Notes: a model not told the origin generated them from the sequence alone. DNA of 64,000 nt from Chryseobacterium panacisoli (GCF_008274625.1 NZ_VTRU01000005.1:286582-350581); one strand, 5' to 3'; counted from the stretch's first letter, positions 43,373 to 53,929 are shown. Translations and numbers: made by a program.

Positions 43373-44866
43373 TTATTCTGCCAAGTTTTCAAAAAAGTCA
43401 TAAATATCTGTTTCTCCCAGAATATTCAGCCTTTTTCTGATTCTGTATTTTTTTTGCTGTACAGATTTGTGCTGTACAAAGGTATAATCTGCTATTTCCT
43501 TGGAGGAAAAGCGTAGTTTCAACATAGCACAGAAAGTCAGCTCTGAATTTTCAAGATCAGGATTGATTTTTAAAAGTGCTTTTATAAAATCAGGATATAA
43601 TTCTTTAAATTTTAATAAAAAAGAAGAATCATTCCGTTTGGCAAGTTCTATTACTTCTTCAAGCTGCTTAGTTTCCACATGATTTTTCAGCTCATCCGTT
43701 TCTTCTTTCAGGGAGTTTTTGTTTAGCTTTAGCTTGTTAATTATCTTTCGGACATATACTCCTGAAAAGGTAAGAACAGCGATAGACAGGGCAATAAATA
43801 GCGGAAGATCATTCTTATGCCAGTCCGACTCCTGTTTTACTTCAGAAATAAAATCCTCAGTCGCCTTATTCATCGTGGTAAATCTTGCGGCATCAAATCT
43901 GCCTTCTTCTTCCATGTACTTTTTCAGATAGAAATAGGCTTTGCCACCGTCATTTTTTTTCTTATACAATTCTGCCAGCGCCATGTAAACCTCTTTGATA
44001 TGCGAAGAATAAGTACGTCTTGTTTTAATATTGATGTCCAGAGCTTTCTTAAGTGCTTTCTCAGCCTGTTCACTATTATTGATTTCATTATAGTAGTATC
44101 CCATAGTATAATAAACCCATAGGGATTCTACATCAGTTGTCTTTTGGCTTAGCATCTTCTCATCTGCCTGTGCAATATATATTCCAGCAGAATCAGGCTT
44201 ATGAACAAACAAATAGTATTGCGCAACCATACAATTGCTATAGGCCGAGTTTTCCAGTATATTTGCTTTGGTAAAACATTTTAAGGAAGTTCCGAACCAT
44301 CCTTTCCACGCATAGTAAATTCCTTTGTTTACGTATAGTCTTGGAAGAAGCTTTCGGGCAAGACTGGTTTTTGCAGCCTTTTTTAAATAATAAAATGCTT
44401 TATTATTGCATTCAATAGCCTTATCATTTATTTTAAGATGAGAATAATACAGACTGTAGTCATTATAGAATGCTGCTTTATGATAATTATTTTCAGAGTT
44501 TTTCAGATCTTTCTCTGCTTTGTTAAAAAAAAAGCGGGCTTTATCATAATTTCCTGCCGAGACATTCACTCCTGCCATATTCAGATAGCAAAGTCCTTTT
44601 CCGGCTTTATACTTCATTTTCGCAGCCTTTTTCATATATTTTATATTCAGCCGGATAAGAGCCTCATACTCCCCTGACAACTGAAGGTCTGAAGTCTGAT
44701 TTAATAAAGAAGTATCAAAATTTTCTCTTTCTTTATTCTGAGAATCAGTGCTGCACGAAAGCATACATAATAATAACCCTATGCAGATTGTACAGGCTAT
44801 TATTTTTTTTATATCCTTTGAATGTATTTTTTTATTCTTAAGAACGATCAGATTAATTCTTTCCAT
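43373..44866 (-). CDS. TPR-repeat membrane-linked HTH regulator (paralogue B)
   Basis: About 497 residues from the ATG giving MERINLIVLKNKK (a further upstream start adds 19 residues of unclear value). A hydrophobic leader with 'LLLCMLSC' lipobox, TPR-type helices (~60-330) with 'YHKAAFYNDYSLYY', a membrane helix ('LPLFIALSIAVLTFSGVYV'), and the C-terminal HTH 'LTFCAMLKLRFSSKEIADYTFVQHKSVQQKKYRIRKRLNILGETDIYDFF', nearly identical to that of paralogue A. Tandem duplication is likely; the TPR parts have diverged more than the HTH, which points to different signals and the same or similar DNA targets. Confidence 0.75.
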   Translation of the reverse strand: MERINLIVLKNKKIHSKDIKKIIACTICIGLLLCMLSCSTDSQNKERENFDTSLLNQTSDLQLSGEYEALIRLNIKYMKKAAKMKYKAGKGLCYLNMAGVNVSAGNYDKARFFFNKAEKDLKNSENNYHKAAFYNDYSLYYSHLKINDKAIECNNKAFYYLKKAAKTSLARKLLPRLYVNKGIYYAWKGWFGTSLKCFTKANILENSAYSNCMVAQYYLFVHKPDSAGIYIAQADEKMLSQKTTDVESLWVYYTMGYYYNEINNSEQAEKALKKALDINIKTRRTYSSHIKEVYMALAELYKKKNDGGKAYFYLKKYMEEEGRFDAARFTTMNKATEDFISEVKQESDWHKNDLPLFIALSIAVLTFSGVYVRKIINKLKLNKNSLKEETDELKNHVETKQLEEVIELAKRNDSSFLLKFKELYPDFIKALLKINPDLENSELTFCAMLKLRFSSKEIADYTFVQHKSVQQKKYRIRKRLNILGETDIYDFFENLAE

Positions 44867-45261
44867 CAAGCACCACTTTTCCCTATGTCTACCTATACAT
44901 ATTTCATTGAAATATTTTGGCAAACTGCTACTATTATTTTACTATTTCCCCCAATAATTGTTATAAATATACATAATTTATCATGCTTATTATGAAATAA
45001 GCAGTTAATTTTGCAAAAATGTAACATTCAAATAAAGTACTAAAATTTCCCCCTAGACAAGCATTTTTTTAAGCTTTCCGGAATGTCATGTAAACTTTCC
45101 CGATAAAAAATGATTGCTTTTGTGTATAATAAGACTCGCAGAAGTAAAATTTGTTACAAATACATCATTTAGTTTAAAAAATTTTAACACAAATGTTGAA
45201 ATTCAACCGGATAAACTAAAAAGAAGTTCAAAATAATCTACATATTTGTATCCGGATATTA
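44867..45261. other. Intergenic region without a gene
   Basis: 395 bases between divergent genes. A CATATTTG -7-like box at 45241-45248 lies 13 bases before the GNAT start. Otherwise I see only AT-rich sequence. Confidence 0.5.
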
Positions 45262-45762
45262 ATGAAAATGACTAACCCAATACCTATGATAAATATTAGC
45301 TATCGAAAACTTCAGCGTGAAGAAAGTAGAATTTACAGGACTATCCGCCTGGAAAGTCTGGAAAAATTCCCTGAATCTTTTGGAGCAACCTATCAGGAGG
45401 CCGTAAATATTGAAAAATTCCGGATAGAAAGCGATATTGAAGAACAAACACCGGAACGATTTGTATTTGGAGCTTTTGCACAGCATGAACTTGTGGGTAT
45501 CTGCACTTTTGTTAAAAATGAAAACAATACCGGAAGTATTTACCAGATGTATGTAAAAAGAGAGTTTCAAGGAAAAAATATCGGTCAGGGTCTGATTGAG
45601 GCCGTTATTGCCGAAGCCTCCCAAAAATTTAATCGTATTGAAATCATTCTGGAGGTCACTCCCGGTAATGATAAGGCTTACAATCTGTACCGGAAAATAG
45701 GGTTTCAGGAAATACCCCATATTTCTCCTGAAGAAATCTGTATGAAATATGTTCCTAAGTAA
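45262..45762 (+). CDS. GNAT-family N-acetyltransferase
   Basis: 166 residues. The acetyl-CoA-binding motif is in 'QMYVKREFQGKNIGQGLIEAVIAEA' (Q/RxxGxG/A type), with 'VFGAFAQHELVGICTFVKNENNTGSIYQMYV' and 'IILEVTPGNDKAYNLYRKIGF' before and after, as usual. The acceptor, an amine of a small molecule or protein, is not defined. It is monocistronic. The second ATG two codons in (MTNPIPM) is an alternative start. Confidence 0.85.
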   Translation: MKMTNPIPMINISYRKLQREESRIYRTIRLESLEKFPESFGATYQEAVNIEKFRIESDIEEQTPERFVFGAFAQHELVGICTFVKNENNTGSIYQMYVKREFQGKNIGQGLIEAVIAEASQKFNRIEIILEVTPGNDKAYNLYRKIGFQEIPHISPEEICMKYVPK

Positions 45763-45807
45763 GTTTTTTAAAGGTTAAATCATAAAGATTAAAACTCTTC
45801 TACATTG

Positions 45808-45842
45808 CAAAAAAAGCTGTAAAGAATATATACTTTACAGCT
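45808..45842. terminator. Terminator hairpin
   Basis: AGCTGTAAAG (45815-45824) / CTTTACAGCT (45833-45842), perfect 10-base-pair stem; the minus strand continues into seven T. It lies beyond the 3' end of the secreted protein gene that is transcribed from the right. Confidence 0.8.
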
Positions 45843-45906
45843 AAATTTCATGGTGTGTTTTTAGAATCTTTCCTGATCTGATGATCTTATAAATAAATTG
45901 AGCAAC

Positions 45907-47484
45907 TTAATTTTGAAACTTCACAAAATCTAAATAAAAGCTTGGGTTTCCTATATTAAATGCAGGAACTACTCCGTTAGTTTTAATAGCTAATACCGGA
46001 TAGGTTCCGGGAGTTGAAAAATAGAGTACCCTGTTCTGATCCCTTGGACTCATATTAGCAACAGTAGTAACATTACAGTAAGTTTTCCAGACCTCACCAA
46101 TCCCATTGATGTAAAAAACATAATCGTTACATTCAGAAGCAATTGTAAGACCAGCCCGGAAAAAGTACCACCCTTTTGCTGGTATTGTTACTGAAATCCC
46201 AGTAGCAAGCCCGCCACCACCTGTAGCACCTGTAAAAGGGTTCACCAATGTTCCGGTATAAGAGGTCCAGTTATTGGCAAATGCAGTAGTAACGGTGGAA
46301 GACCACGTTGCCAATCCATTACTATCACTTGTGAGTACATATCCCAGTTGTTGGGTACCGTCTTTAATCTGAAGGGCTCCATTAGTGGTTCCGTTATCAA
46401 TAACAATCTTTGCACTGGAAGCTCCGGCAGGTACAATATTGGTTCCTACAAGGACTTTTCCGGTGCCATTAATGCTTAAATTATTCCCTGCGGTTGCAAT
46501 ATCAGTTGTTTGTGAAAGGGTGCCTCCCAATTTTACATCCGTTCCGGAAAGAGTAAGACCGTTACTTGCTGTAATATTATTATTAATGATTGTGGTTCCC
46601 CCATTTCCGTTACCACCAGCAAGTTCTGTAACTGTCATAAATCCTATCCCAGGATTCAGTTGAGCAGTTCCAGCCCCTCCTAATCTTACTTTTACAGAAG
46701 TATCAACAGTAGGTCTATAGATAGCATAAGCTTCCGGCTGCCCTCCAAGAGATGTTGCCGGATAGTTGTTTATTGCATCAACTACTCCCGTGGTACTGGA
46801 AGGAAGAACAGAGTTATTTGAAGCATCTACCCATTCGTAAATAAAAAATCCCCCTGCCAAAGAAAAATCAGTGGCGTGCAGCTGGCAGCGAAGGACATAG
46901 GTCTTTCCCGCTTTCAGATTAAAAACTCCTGAATTATAAGTAATGTTATTAGAGGCAATTACAGATCCGAAGGTCACATCTGACCCTGTAGATACTGATT
47001 GAGCTGCATTAGGTTTTACAATAATATAGTCTCCTGTAGAAGATGAGCCTGTTGAAAGAAGTTCCCATGTAGAATTTGTTCCTGTAAGCCCAGTATTTAC
47101 CAGTTCTACACTTTGATTCGCAGGAATTGAAATAGTAGTACTACCATTAATTGTTTCCGGAGCCGCGGAAAAGACAGTGATTTTAAAGTTCGTATTATTT
47201 TTAATTCTGTAAATACGACCTTTAAAATTCCCTACTCCACTAATAGCAGATGGCAGGTTGAATATAGCATCTGCTCCTCCGTTATATGAAATGTGGAAGT
47301 CTGAGGATGTTAAATTATAAGACGTTGTATTCACCGCTTTATAACTTGCAGCTAATGATCCGTTAATATCCATGGTAGAACCAGGGTTCACAGTATTAAT
47401 TCCAACACTTCCCGCCTGGGCAAAAGCAACGGCCGGGCTCAAAGCCAGCATCGCAAAAATTAGTTTTGTAGAAATTTTAAGCAT
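45907..47484 (-). CDS. Secreted hypothetical protein with 'VGINT' N-terminal motif
   Basis: 525 residues. Signal peptide (MLKISTKLIFAMLALSPAVAFAQ) then 'GSVGINTVNPGSTMDINGSLAASYKAV', the short motif also found in the three tandem proteins at 58.5-61.1 kb. The middle ('TSGSDVTFGSVIAS', 'DASNNSVLPSS') and C-terminal sheets ('GWYFFRAGLTIASECNDYVFYING') are jelly-roll-like; no known enzyme motif. It is next to a kinase-regulator pair on the same strand (167 bases away), which could control it. Function not known; surface attachment or fibre-like role is a guess. Confidence 0.6.
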   Translation of the reverse strand: MLKISTKLIFAMLALSPAVAFAQAGSVGINTVNPGSTMDINGSLAASYKAVNTTSYNLTSSDFHISYNGGADAIFNLPSAISGVGNFKGRIYRIKNNTNFKITVFSAAPETINGSTTISIPANQSVELVNTGLTGTNSTWELLSTGSSSTGDYIIVKPNAAQSVSTGSDVTFGSVIASNNITYNSGVFNLKAGKTYVLRCQLHATDFSLAGGFFIYEWVDASNNSVLPSSTTGVVDAINNYPATSLGGQPEAYAIYRPTVDTSVKVRLGGAGTAQLNPGIGFMTVTELAGGNGNGGTTIINNNITASNGLTLSGTDVKLGGTLSQTTDIATAGNNLSINGTGKVLVGTNIVPAGASSAKIVIDNGTTNGALQIKDGTQQLGYVLTSDSNGLATWSSTVTTAFANNWTSYTGTLVNPFTGATGGGGLATGISVTIPAKGWYFFRAGLTIASECNDYVFYINGIGEVWKTYCNVTTVANMSPRDQNRVLYFSTPGTYPVLAIKTNGVVPAFNIGNPSFYLDFVKFQN

Positions 47485-47650
47485 TTATCATTATTTTATT
47501 TACATTAACTAAACCCTGTTGTTTAACATAATGTAAAAGTATTAGAATAAATACTACAGGAAAGATCACAATGCGTAGAAATAAACTAAGCAATTTGTAG
47601 AAAATTTTCTACGCTTTAAAAAACTAATTTCTACGAAAAATACGGTACAG

Positions 47651-48265
47651 CTATGACATATAAGCTTCATATAATTTAATAAGGTCAGCCAAATTGGTCG
47701 TTTTTAATTTTTTATGAATCCTTTTTTTATAGGTACTGATAGTAGACATCTGGATTTCCATTTCGTTTGAAATTTCAAGATTTCCGTTTCCTTTTACCAT
47801 TAGTATAAAAATTTCGTATTCCCTCTCGGATAAGCTTTTAATACCATCAAGTGCGGATGGTTGTAAAAGTTTATTTACAATACCATTGGGGTAATAGTTG
47901 CCTTCTGCAAACATTTTCATGACTGCTTCAGAGATTGTATCTACCTTACTTAATTTATTAATATAGCCATCTGCCCCTTCTCTGATATATTGCACTCCAA
48001 TATCTTCTTCATACGCTGAAAACACAAGTATCCTGATTTCAGGCTGGATGATCTTAATTTCTGAAATCATTTTTTTATTCCTGCTTTCAGGCATATTAAT
48101 GTCTAATATGAGTAAATCATATTTTTGTTTGGAAATTTTATCAAGAACTTCAGGATAGTCTGCCGCCGTATCTATTAAAGTATTAGGAATACGTGATTCT
48201 AAAATGATGGATGTTCCCGTTAACACAATATCATGATCATCCGCTATAAGGATTTTTTTAATCAT
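47651..48265 (-). CDS. NarL/FixJ-type response regulator
   Basis: 204 residues. Receiver domain with acidic 'ADDHD' at the N-terminus, phospho-acceptor Asp in 'LLILDINMP' and Lys in 'INKLSKVD'; LuxR-type HTH at the C-terminus ('LSEREYEIFILMVKGNGNLEISNEMEIQMSTISTYKKRIHKKL'). It overlaps the histidine kinase gene by 8 bases, so the two form a coupled two-component pair. Targets probably include the secreted protein gene downstream. Confidence 0.88.
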   Translation of the reverse strand: MIKKILIADDHDIVLTGTSIILESRIPNTLIDTAADYPEVLDKISKQKYDLLILDINMPESRNKKMISEIKIIQPEIRILVFSAYEEDIGVQYIREGADGYINKLSKVDTISEAVMKMFAEGNYYPNGIVNKLLQPSALDGIKSLSEREYEIFILMVKGNGNLEISNEMEIQMSTISTYKKRIHKKLKTTNLADLIKLYEAYMS

Positions 48266-51200
48266 TTTTCCGATTTTTTAAGATTAATTGGAAGGAAGTT
48301 CCTTTTGCTTCGTTTCTTTTGATTATAATTTTACTTTCTATCATTTGGAGCAATTGCAGTACAAGATGAAGACCCATACCATACTTTTGCAGTAATAACT
48401 TCTCATTTTCAATATTCTCCTGAAGTTTAGTATAGTACCCAATTTTCTGGTCATCCATCCCAAGACCTGTATCCGTAATTTCTAAAATTATTAACGTATC
48501 CTTATCTGAGCCATTGATCGTAATAGTTCCGTTTCTTGTAAATTTCACTGAATTGTCTATCAGATTATGAATAATAACAGCCAATATATTTTTGCTGGTA
48601 CGGATCATTAATTGTTTGCTGACCTGATTTATAATTGTAGTATTATGATTGTCTGCAATTTCCTCAAAAAGAATTTTCTTTTCTTCCACAAGGCCATATA
48701 ACGAATAAAGTTCGGTTTCATCAGTCCTGTATTCATTGTAGATATCAGCGTACTCTTTCAAAGTCTTTGTAAAATTATAGAGCTGGTTGGATGACTTGTA
48801 AATAGAGTTCAAAATCCTTTCCGTACTGGATACACTCATTTCCTGATGATTTAAAACTTCTTTACTCGTTAAGGCAATAAACTTCAACGGTGTAGTAATA
48901 TCATGGGTAATGGTTCCAATAAGCTTTTTCTGCTGCTCAATTTCCTTTCCCAATTTTATTTGAGTAACTTCGAGATTATTGACCGTTTCTGACAAAATTT
49001 TTGTCCTCAACTGAATGACTGCTTCCAGCTCACGAGTTTTTTTTCTAAGAAAACTTGTCCTCCACCTTATGGACAAATAAAGTAAAAACAGTAGTAGAAT
49101 GCATGTAAACAGTTTGAACCAAAGCGTCTGATAAAAAAAGGGAGGAACAGTAATTTTTATTTTTTTGAAGATATATTGCTGCTGATCAGAAACAAGCATT
49201 CTAACAGTAAGAATATGTGTACCATAACCAAGGCTCCCAAGCAAAACCCTTCTATCTTTTCCTACAGATATCCATTCATTTTTTTTCTCATTATCAAGAT
49301 GTGTCTGAATGATAACATTGTCCGGATTTGCATAGTAAGGAACATCAATAATAATTTCTGCTCTCGTGTCTTCCTGACTAAGTATTAAAGTATTCGCAAA
49401 AAAACATTCTTTACCATCAATCCTGGCTCTTTCTAAGTATATGTCTGTTGGATAATAGCTTTTGACCTTTAAAGGATTAAAAAAAACAAGACCGTCTAAG
49501 GAAGGTAAAACAAAGTCTCCATTTTTTAATGTATTACCATTTATGTTACCTCCACCATTAAATTCATTAGTACTAAATCCAGTATCTTTTAAATATTTGT
49601 AATAGTGTATTTTAAAGTTTCGGTTCTGAACATATTTTAACAACATGTTTTCCTTTATTTTGTACAAGCCATTGTTTGTGGAAATCCAAAAATAGCCATT
49701 TCTATCCTCCAATATGGTGTGAGCTGACAGAAGGTTTCCTTCAGTATCGACCGGCAATTTTATGAGATTGTTATTTTTTAAAAGGTAAAACCCTTTTCCT
49801 AAGGTTGTTATCCATATGTTTCCATCCTTGCTGCGTATCACGTCCCGGACCGACAATTCATTATGACCAGTTAAATTGTATATTTTATCCGATATAGCAG
49901 GTAATTTGAACAAACCTTTTATAGTCCCTACTAAAATATTGCCACCATCTGTCAATATAATCCTGGTGGGTTCACTGGCAAAAAAATATTTTTTCTTTAA
50001 AGATTTATAGGGCCAGTCTTCATATATACTCAAAATACCCGTGAATTGAGTACTTCCCTTTTTTTGTTTGGAGGACAAAACGTAATATTTTCCATCAGCA
50101 AATAAAAAATCTTTAACGGTCTCTTCTCCTGTAGAAACTCTTTGAAAATCCAGAAAATCTCTCTGTTTATGATATACAAAAAGAGTTTGTTCCTTACTTG
50201 TAATAATATTCCTGTACTTATCAAAACTTAAAAAATAGGATATATTTTTTTCGAAATTTTTACTTTTAACCAGTCCATTTCTGTTATAGATTTCACCTTC
50301 AGGCGTTATTACACATGAGTCACTAAAAGGTTGAATGGCATAAAAAACGGCTAACGACTTTGGATTTTTTTTTTTCGAGGAAATAAAATCTGTTAAACTC
50401 ACAATTTTCAACCCATCTGTGCTGCTCCCCAAATAAAGTTTTTTGTATTTTTCATCATAATAAATACTCATTAAGGTGCTTTGAATGACATTATCCAGCT
50501 GAACAAGTTTTGATATTTTGAATGCTCCATTACTATAGGCACATCGATAAAGAATATTATTATGTAAGACAAACCCTTGTCCACTCATTCTATTCCAGAA
50601 TACTTTACTTCTGACATCAGCTATAATAGGCACATCATAAGTAGCCGTAAGCCTTCCTTCTTCTATTTTTCTTACTTTTTTAGAATTATGATCAATATAA
50701 AATAAAGTCTCTCCAATGACAAAAGTATTGGGGCTATTTTTATAAAGAGGTTTCTCAATCACCCGGATCTGGGAATTTGAATCCTGACCCTCATAAATGA
50801 TGGAATTCTCGGCAATGAAATACCGCCCTTTTTTAAAGTTCATAAAAAAAAAGCTGTAGGTATAGTTTGAAATACATACGCTATAATTTATATACCCCCT
50901 GGCAATCACTGAGGGAGATTTCTTTATATTGTTAATTACCTTTGGAGCTTTCTGATTGATTAGCACAGTTTTTCCATAATCTCCATATGTAAAAATGCTA
51001 TCCTTTTCAGGATTACCATAGAAATAGGTAAACCTCTGGCTATTCAAGGGAAAATTTTTATACACTAAAAAATTAAGGCCATCATATCGTACGATACCAT
51101 TTTCTGTTGTCAGCCAAATAAAGCCATATTTGTCTTTAATAATATCTTTTACACTATTCTGGGGAAGCCCATTATCTGTATTGAAAAGCTGAGTGGTATA

Positions 51201-51269
51201 ATGCTGGGAATACATCGAAAGAAAAGCAAGTAGAAAACCAACTACAAGAATATTTCTGTACAAACCCAT
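48258..51269 (-). CDS. Histidine kinase with ligand-binding beta-propeller sensor
   Basis: 1003 residues. Signal peptide, then a long periplasmic part of two-component-regulator propeller repeats ('GIVRYDGLNFLVYKN', 'DGNIWITTLGKGFYLLKNN', 'NGYFWISTNNGLYKIKENMLL') to ~residue 600, a Y_Y_Y domain (~630-710), one membrane helix (~715-735), and a kinase core with 'LIGTITHDITTPLKFIAL' (the His is the phospho site) and HATPase boxes 'VIIHNLIDNSVKFTRNG' and 'EITDTGLGMDD'. Unlike the common hybrid (HTCS) type it has no receiver or AraC part; the receiver is in the next gene. Ligands of such sensors are often oligosaccharides; not known here. Confidence 0.85.
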   Translation of the reverse strand: MGLYRNILVVGFLLAFLSMYSQHYTTQLFNTDNGLPQNSVKDIIKDKYGFIWLTTENGIVRYDGLNFLVYKNFPLNSQRFTYFYGNPEKDSIFTYGDYGKTVLINQKAPKVINNIKKSPSVIARGYINYSVCISNYTYSFFFMNFKKGRYFIAENSIIYEGQDSNSQIRVIEKPLYKNSPNTFVIGETLFYIDHNSKKVRKIEEGRLTATYDVPIIADVRSKVFWNRMSGQGFVLHNNILYRCAYSNGAFKISKLVQLDNVIQSTLMSIYYDEKYKKLYLGSSTDGLKIVSLTDFISSKKKNPKSLAVFYAIQPFSDSCVITPEGEIYNRNGLVKSKNFEKNISYFLSFDKYRNIITSKEQTLFVYHKQRDFLDFQRVSTGEETVKDFLFADGKYYVLSSKQKKGSTQFTGILSIYEDWPYKSLKKKYFFASEPTRIILTDGGNILVGTIKGLFKLPAISDKIYNLTGHNELSVRDVIRSKDGNIWITTLGKGFYLLKNNNLIKLPVDTEGNLLSAHTILEDRNGYFWISTNNGLYKIKENMLLKYVQNRNFKIHYYKYLKDTGFSTNEFNGGGNINGNTLKNGDFVLPSLDGLVFFNPLKVKSYYPTDIYLERARIDGKECFFANTLILSQEDTRAEIIIDVPYYANPDNVIIQTHLDNEKKNEWISVGKDRRVLLGSLGYGTHILTVRMLVSDQQQYIFKKIKITVPPFFYQTLWFKLFTCILLLFLLYLSIRWRTSFLRKKTRELEAVIQLRTKILSETVNNLEVTQIKLGKEIEQQKKLIGTITHDITTPLKFIALTSKEVLNHQEMSVSSTERILNSIYKSSNQLYNFTKTLKEYADIYNEYRTDETELYSLYGLVEEKKILFEEIADNHNTTIINQVSKQLMIRTSKNILAVIIHNLIDNSVKFTRNGTITINGSDKDTLIILEITDTGLGMDDQKIGYYTKLQENIENEKLLLQKYGMGLHLVLQLLQMIESKIIIKRNEAKGTSFQLILKNRKND

Positions 51270-51443
51270 TATTATTTATTGATACTGTAAAGATAATTTA
51301 TTTATGTTTAAATAAATCACATTCGCAGCATTGTTCATATAAAAAATAATCATTCAATTCTTATAGTGATCTCAAATCGTAACTTCTTTATTTATTCAAT
51401 ATTCAGTAATTATTTCATTTTGAAGATGTTTATGTAAATACCC

Positions 51444-53819
51444 TTAATTACGGTTACCTGTTTTAGCCTGCCGAACAGTTTGGTTATCTCTTAAATTAAG
51501 TCTATATACAAGTGTTAATCGGTAACGGGCTGCATTGGGAATACTGGTCTGACTGATCTGATAATCGACTCCTGTGGTCTTGCTGACAGATTTTCGAAGA
51601 TCGAACAGATTACTTACATCAAAGGACACCGTTGCCTTATCTTTTAAGAAAGTTTTGCTGCACCCAAAATCGATACTGTGCAAAGCGTTTGAGTAAGTTT
51701 GGGCAGTCGCATTAGCCCCCCTGAAATTATACACCGACTGGAAAGCAAGTTTATCCTTTAATTTCACCTGAGCGCTGATACGCGCTGTAAGCGTATTTCC
51801 TGAATAATCGAAGACCTGATTCTGATAACTCCCCTGCTTGACATAATGAAACAGATTAAGCTCCGTATTTACCTGCAGCCATTTGGCAGGGTTATATAAT
51901 ACGGAAAGCTCTAAACCACTGCGCTCTTCTTTGTTGATATTAACCGGCATGGTAATAAACAAACCATCTGTATTTCGATATGTATAGTCTTCAATGACCC
52001 CGGTATTTTTTTGATAATAAAGGGATGGATTAAAAGTAAGGGTCTTCCAGTTTTTCAGGAAAGCCAGTTCCAGTACATGGGCATACGATGGGTTCAGGTC
52101 CGGATTACCAACATAACGACTATTCAGATCGGTCAACTCATTGAAAGGATAGATCATTCCCAATGACGGCCTGTTGATCCGTTTGCTGTAACTACCTTGT
52201 AAGGTTGTGTTTGTATTAAAACGGTAACTGACATTTAACGTAGGAAATAACCTGCTATAACTTTTATCGTTAGTATAATTTCCTATGCGGTCTTCAATTC
52301 CTATACGGGTCAATTCACCCCGTATCCCACCCTGATAACTAAAATTCTCAATCTTACCTGCAAACTGCACATAAGCACTCCCAATAAGTTCTTTATATAA
52401 AAGATGATTGTCGATCTGATCAATAATTTCCCAGCCCGCAGCGTTTTGCTGTTCTGCAATAAAATCACTGTTAACCCTCCTGTTCTCCAGTTTTAATCCA
52501 AATTCCAGTGTCGAAGTACTGTCCAGTGGCTGTATCATATCTGTTTTAATCATCAGATCTTTACTCCCTCCTACCGAGCTCGTTCTGATGGTGGGAAAGA
52601 TAACAGGAGCCGGAAAAATTCTATTAGTTGCCAGATTCCATTCTTTATCACTATCCCAGAAATCGTATTGCATATCCACTGTAAATTTTTTGCCAGTGCG
52701 TTCAAAACTTTTGGTATAATTAAATTCCAACTGATTGTAACTTCGCTTTTCCCATGATTCTCCGCTGCGGCTGAGTGTACTGTCAGTGGCACCATTCTTT
52801 CCTGAATATGAATAGTTCAGCCAGGTCTTATCATGATCATGTGTAGAATTTCTAAGGAAGGCTGCAGTAATCATATTATGGTCATTAATCTGATAGTCCG
52901 CACCAAAATAAAGCAACTTGGCATTATCATGGCGGTTCTCATCCTGCCTTTGGTTCAGATAAACAGGATTACCTGAAAGTCCGGTAGACTGCTCTGTTTT
53001 ATAGAGACCTACATAATCTGATAATCGCAAACCATACGTTGCGAACAGGTTAAGTTTATTTGATTTATAATTTAAACTGGGACTTACACGGGTTTCATTA
53101 GGAATACCGCCAACTACCCTTAACTGGCCGCTGAAACCATCTTTTTTATTCTTTTTAAGAATGATATTAATAATTCCCGCCGACCCTCCGGCATCAAATC
53201 TGGAAGAAGGATTGGCAATTACTTCAACACGTTCCACCTGGTCAGCAGGTAATTGTTCCAGCGCATTCCCCTGAGTTAATCCGGTTCGCCGTCCATTAAT
53301 TAAGACCAATACATTAGCATTACCGCGAAGACTTATTGCACCAGCAGGACTCACACTGACTGATGGAACAATGTTCAACAGATCAGTTACCGCTCCTGTT
53401 TGAGAGAGAACATCCTTACCTACTTCAAAAACTTTCTTATCAAGTTTTAAACTGACTGAACCCCGATGTCCGGTTAATGCTACCTCCTTCAAAAGTTTTG
53501 TGTCAGCCTCCAAAGTTATCATACCAACATCTATTAGCGGATCAGTACCAACTTCTATTGGTTTACTCATTGTCTTAAAACCTATCAGATTATAGGTGAT
53601 CTGGTAGTTTCCGGCGGGTATGTTTTCCATCTTAAATATTCCTTTAGTATCCGAAATACTGGTAATTATTATTTTTTCCGCGCTATCTTTCAGTATTACA
53701 TTGACATGTGGGATAGGAACAGATGGATTTTCATAAATGACACCCGTTATTTGTGCGTACTGCGCAAAGGAATTTTGAGCAGTTAACATGATCAGAAAAA
53801 TGAGTAGTATTGGTTTCAT
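51444..53819 (-). CDS. TonB-dependent outer-membrane beta-barrel family protein
   Basis: 791 residues. A carboxypeptidase-regulatory-like domain ('AQITGVIYENPSVPIPHVNVILKDSAEK', ~20-105), then plug-like 'DVLSQTGAVTDLLNIVPSVSVSPAGAISLRGNANVLVLINGR', and a barrel of the OMP_b-brl_3 family. No STN domain. It is divergent from a LytS/LytTR-type gene pair 110 bases away, which probably controls it. Family members are widely present in Bacteroidota and their cargo is mostly unknown. Confidence 0.83.
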   Translation of the reverse strand: MKPILLIFLIMLTAQNSFAQYAQITGVIYENPSVPIPHVNVILKDSAEKIIITSISDTKGIFKMENIPAGNYQITYNLIGFKTMSKPIEVGTDPLIDVGMITLEADTKLLKEVALTGHRGSVSLKLDKKVFEVGKDVLSQTGAVTDLLNIVPSVSVSPAGAISLRGNANVLVLINGRRTGLTQGNALEQLPADQVERVEVIANPSSRFDAGGSAGIINIILKKNKKDGFSGQLRVVGGIPNETRVSPSLNYKSNKLNLFATYGLRLSDYVGLYKTEQSTGLSGNPVYLNQRQDENRHDNAKLLYFGADYQINDHNMITAAFLRNSTHDHDKTWLNYSYSGKNGATDSTLSRSGESWEKRSYNQLEFNYTKSFERTGKKFTVDMQYDFWDSDKEWNLATNRIFPAPVIFPTIRTSSVGGSKDLMIKTDMIQPLDSTSTLEFGLKLENRRVNSDFIAEQQNAAGWEIIDQIDNHLLYKELIGSAYVQFAGKIENFSYQGGIRGELTRIGIEDRIGNYTNDKSYSRLFPTLNVSYRFNTNTTLQGSYSKRINRPSLGMIYPFNELTDLNSRYVGNPDLNPSYAHVLELAFLKNWKTLTFNPSLYYQKNTGVIEDYTYRNTDGLFITMPVNINKEERSGLELSVLYNPAKWLQVNTELNLFHYVKQGSYQNQVFDYSGNTLTARISAQVKLKDKLAFQSVYNFRGANATAQTYSNALHSIDFGCSKTFLKDKATVSFDVSNLFDLRKSVSKTTGVDYQISQTSIPNAARYRLTLVYRLNLRDNQTVRQAKTGNRN

Positions 53820-53929
53820 GATGTAAAATTAGATTCCAGAAGTACTCATTTTGAATAAAAACATCTGAACGGCTCTACAGACTTGCAAACTGCCATCAGC
53901 TTTTACAAATTACCTTGTATATTTACATT

